Source of the DNA: Bradyrhizobium campsiandrae
GTDB taxonomy: Bacteria; Pseudomonadota; Alphaproteobacteria; Rhizobiales; Xanthobacteraceae
DNA: 41,319 nt
Assembly (NCBI RefSeq): GCF_014529705.1
Contig: NZ_JAANIH010000075.1
Span: 1 to 41,319 of the forward strand
Direction of reading: 5' to 3'
A model generated the notes under the pieces. The model was not told where the DNA came from. It saw only the letters and a program-made list of their open reading frames with translations, and searched no databases. This document shows, piece by piece, positions 40,680-41,319 of this stretch; positions within the stretch are counted from its first letter, which is position 1, and the number at the start of each line of letters is the position of its first letter. A program made the translations under genes and the position numbers.

Positions 40680-41319
40680 TCACCCCTTGGGCATCGCCCC
40701 AACATACGACGAGCTCGGCCGGATCAACCGCCCGGTCCGCTGCTGCTCGCGTGCATGCGCGGTCCAGCCGGCGCTGCGGGCCACCGCAAAGATCGGCGTG
40801 AAGGCCTGCCGCGGGATCGCCAGCGCATCGAGCAGGATCGCGGTGAAGAACTCCACATTCGTCTCCAGCGGCCGCTCCGGATTCTTCTTGCGCAAGGCTG
40901 CACGGATATAGGCCTCGACCTCGCCGGCAAACGGCAGATCAGTACCGTTGGAGGCGAGCGCCTCGACCGCGGTCTTGAGCACATCCGCGCGCGGATCGCG
41001 GACGCGATAGACGCGGTGACCGAAGCCCATCATCCGCTCGCCGCGCGCCAGCGCCGCATCGACCCAGGGCTGGATCCGTTCGCGCGTGCCGATCGCATCC
41101 AGCATTTCCAGCACCGGTTCCGGTGCGCCACCATGCAGCGGGCCGGTGAGTGCGCAATAGCCGGCGGTGACGGCCGCGAACAGATCGGCCTGGGTCGAAG
41201 CCACCACGCGCGCGGTGAAGGTCGAGGCGTTCATGCCGTGGTCGCTGGCGGTGACGAGATAGGCATCGAGCGCGGTGATCTCGCGCGCGGCAGGCGCACG
41301 TCCCTGCAACATGCGCAGC
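40680..41319 (-). CDS. Citrate synthase-like protein, 5' part outside the window
   Basis: The 212 visible codons are the C-terminal half of a citrate synthase-fold enzyme. Family motifs are DHGMNASTFTARV, GPLHGGAPEPVLEML with a catalytic-type histidine, MMGFGHRVYRVRDPRADVL with the second histidine, and NVEFFTAILLDALAIPRQAF, where the third catalytic residue is normally an aspartate (NVDF) but here reads Glu. The end is SSSYVGAMPKG. It may be a citrate or 2-methylcitrate synthase paralog rather than the main TCA enzyme; the N-terminus is missing, so the type cannot be settled. Confidence 0.85.
   Translation of the reverse strand, partial: LRMLQGRAPAAREITALDAYLVTASDHGMNASTFTARVVASTQADLFAAVTAGYCALTGPLHGGAPEPVLEMLDAIGTRERIQPWVDAALARGERMMGFGHRVYRVRDPRADVLKTAVEALASNGTDLPFAGEVEAYIRAALRKKNPERPLETNVEFFTAILLDALAIPRQAFTPIFAVARSAGWTAHAREQQRTGRLIRPSSSYVGAMPKG

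Overview
The window is high-GC alphaproteobacterial chromosome. It most resembles Bradyrhizobium or a close relative in Nitrobacteraceae/Rhizobiales. The basis is gene content and order (lysC-ptsP-prfA-prmC-DUF4167; xerD diverging from aroK-aroB; a bolA gene beside a J-domain gene), codon use and intergenic palindromic repeats of the kind common in that group. No organism name can be proven from the sequence alone. Nearly all genes look intact. The exceptions are a transposase tail cut by the left edge and a citrate synthase-like gene cut by the right edge.

Left block (1-7945). An IS5-type transposase remnant is followed by a minus-strand housekeeping run: aspartate kinase (lysC), the nitrogen-PTS enzyme I (ptsP), release factor 1 (prfA), its glutamine methyltransferase (prmC) and a low-complexity DUF4167 protein. 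PrmC modifies the GGQ motif of RF1, so the prfA-prmC pair is functional as well as positional. A small membrane PH-domain protein diverges from lysC and leads into ubiG.

Second block (7959-17612). It holds ubiG (ubiquinone), an EamA/DMT permease, and a tight minus-strand set comF-grxC-nit-DUF1178 with 4-base overlaps at the last two junctions. The nitrilase is of the deaminated-glutathione amidase type and sits beside a glutaredoxin. Next come an NDUFAF5-like methyltransferase, a MutT Nudix hydrolase, a TadG-like von Willebrand pilus protein, argJ (arginine synthesis) and an exported parvulin prolyl isomerase. Convergent gene ends carry hairpins.

Third block (17965-23585). secA is followed by a large membrane protein that carries a spermidine synthase-like Rossmann domain between two sets of transmembrane helices.

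Fourth block (23648-31727), the most distinctive part. A divergent MarR regulator faces an amide-utilisation operon. The operon encodes a signal-peptide-less AmiC/urea-type binding protein, a nitrile-hydratase-type amidase with its Lys96/Ser171/Ser195 triad, and a complete five-part UrtABCDE/Liv-like ABC transporter whose binding protein has a Tat signal. A 12-base perfect palindrome in an AT-rich marR upstream region overlaps a promoter-like -35 element. My reading is that amides are imported, sensed and hydrolysed to acid and ammonia by this locus. No AmiR antiterminator and no nitrile hydratase are present in the window.

Right block (31752-41319). It contains a lipoprotein L,D-transpeptidase, accA, xerD with a 48-residue membrane microprotein upstream, aroK-aroB, a CNNM/CBS transporter-family protein, bolA, a J-domain protein and a partial citrate synthase-like gene. 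Two nested inverted-repeat elements sharing the same outer core (33601-33727 and 40553-40650) mark intergenic spaces here. A different palindromic repeat lies at 8760-8902, and a short one at 38002-38045.
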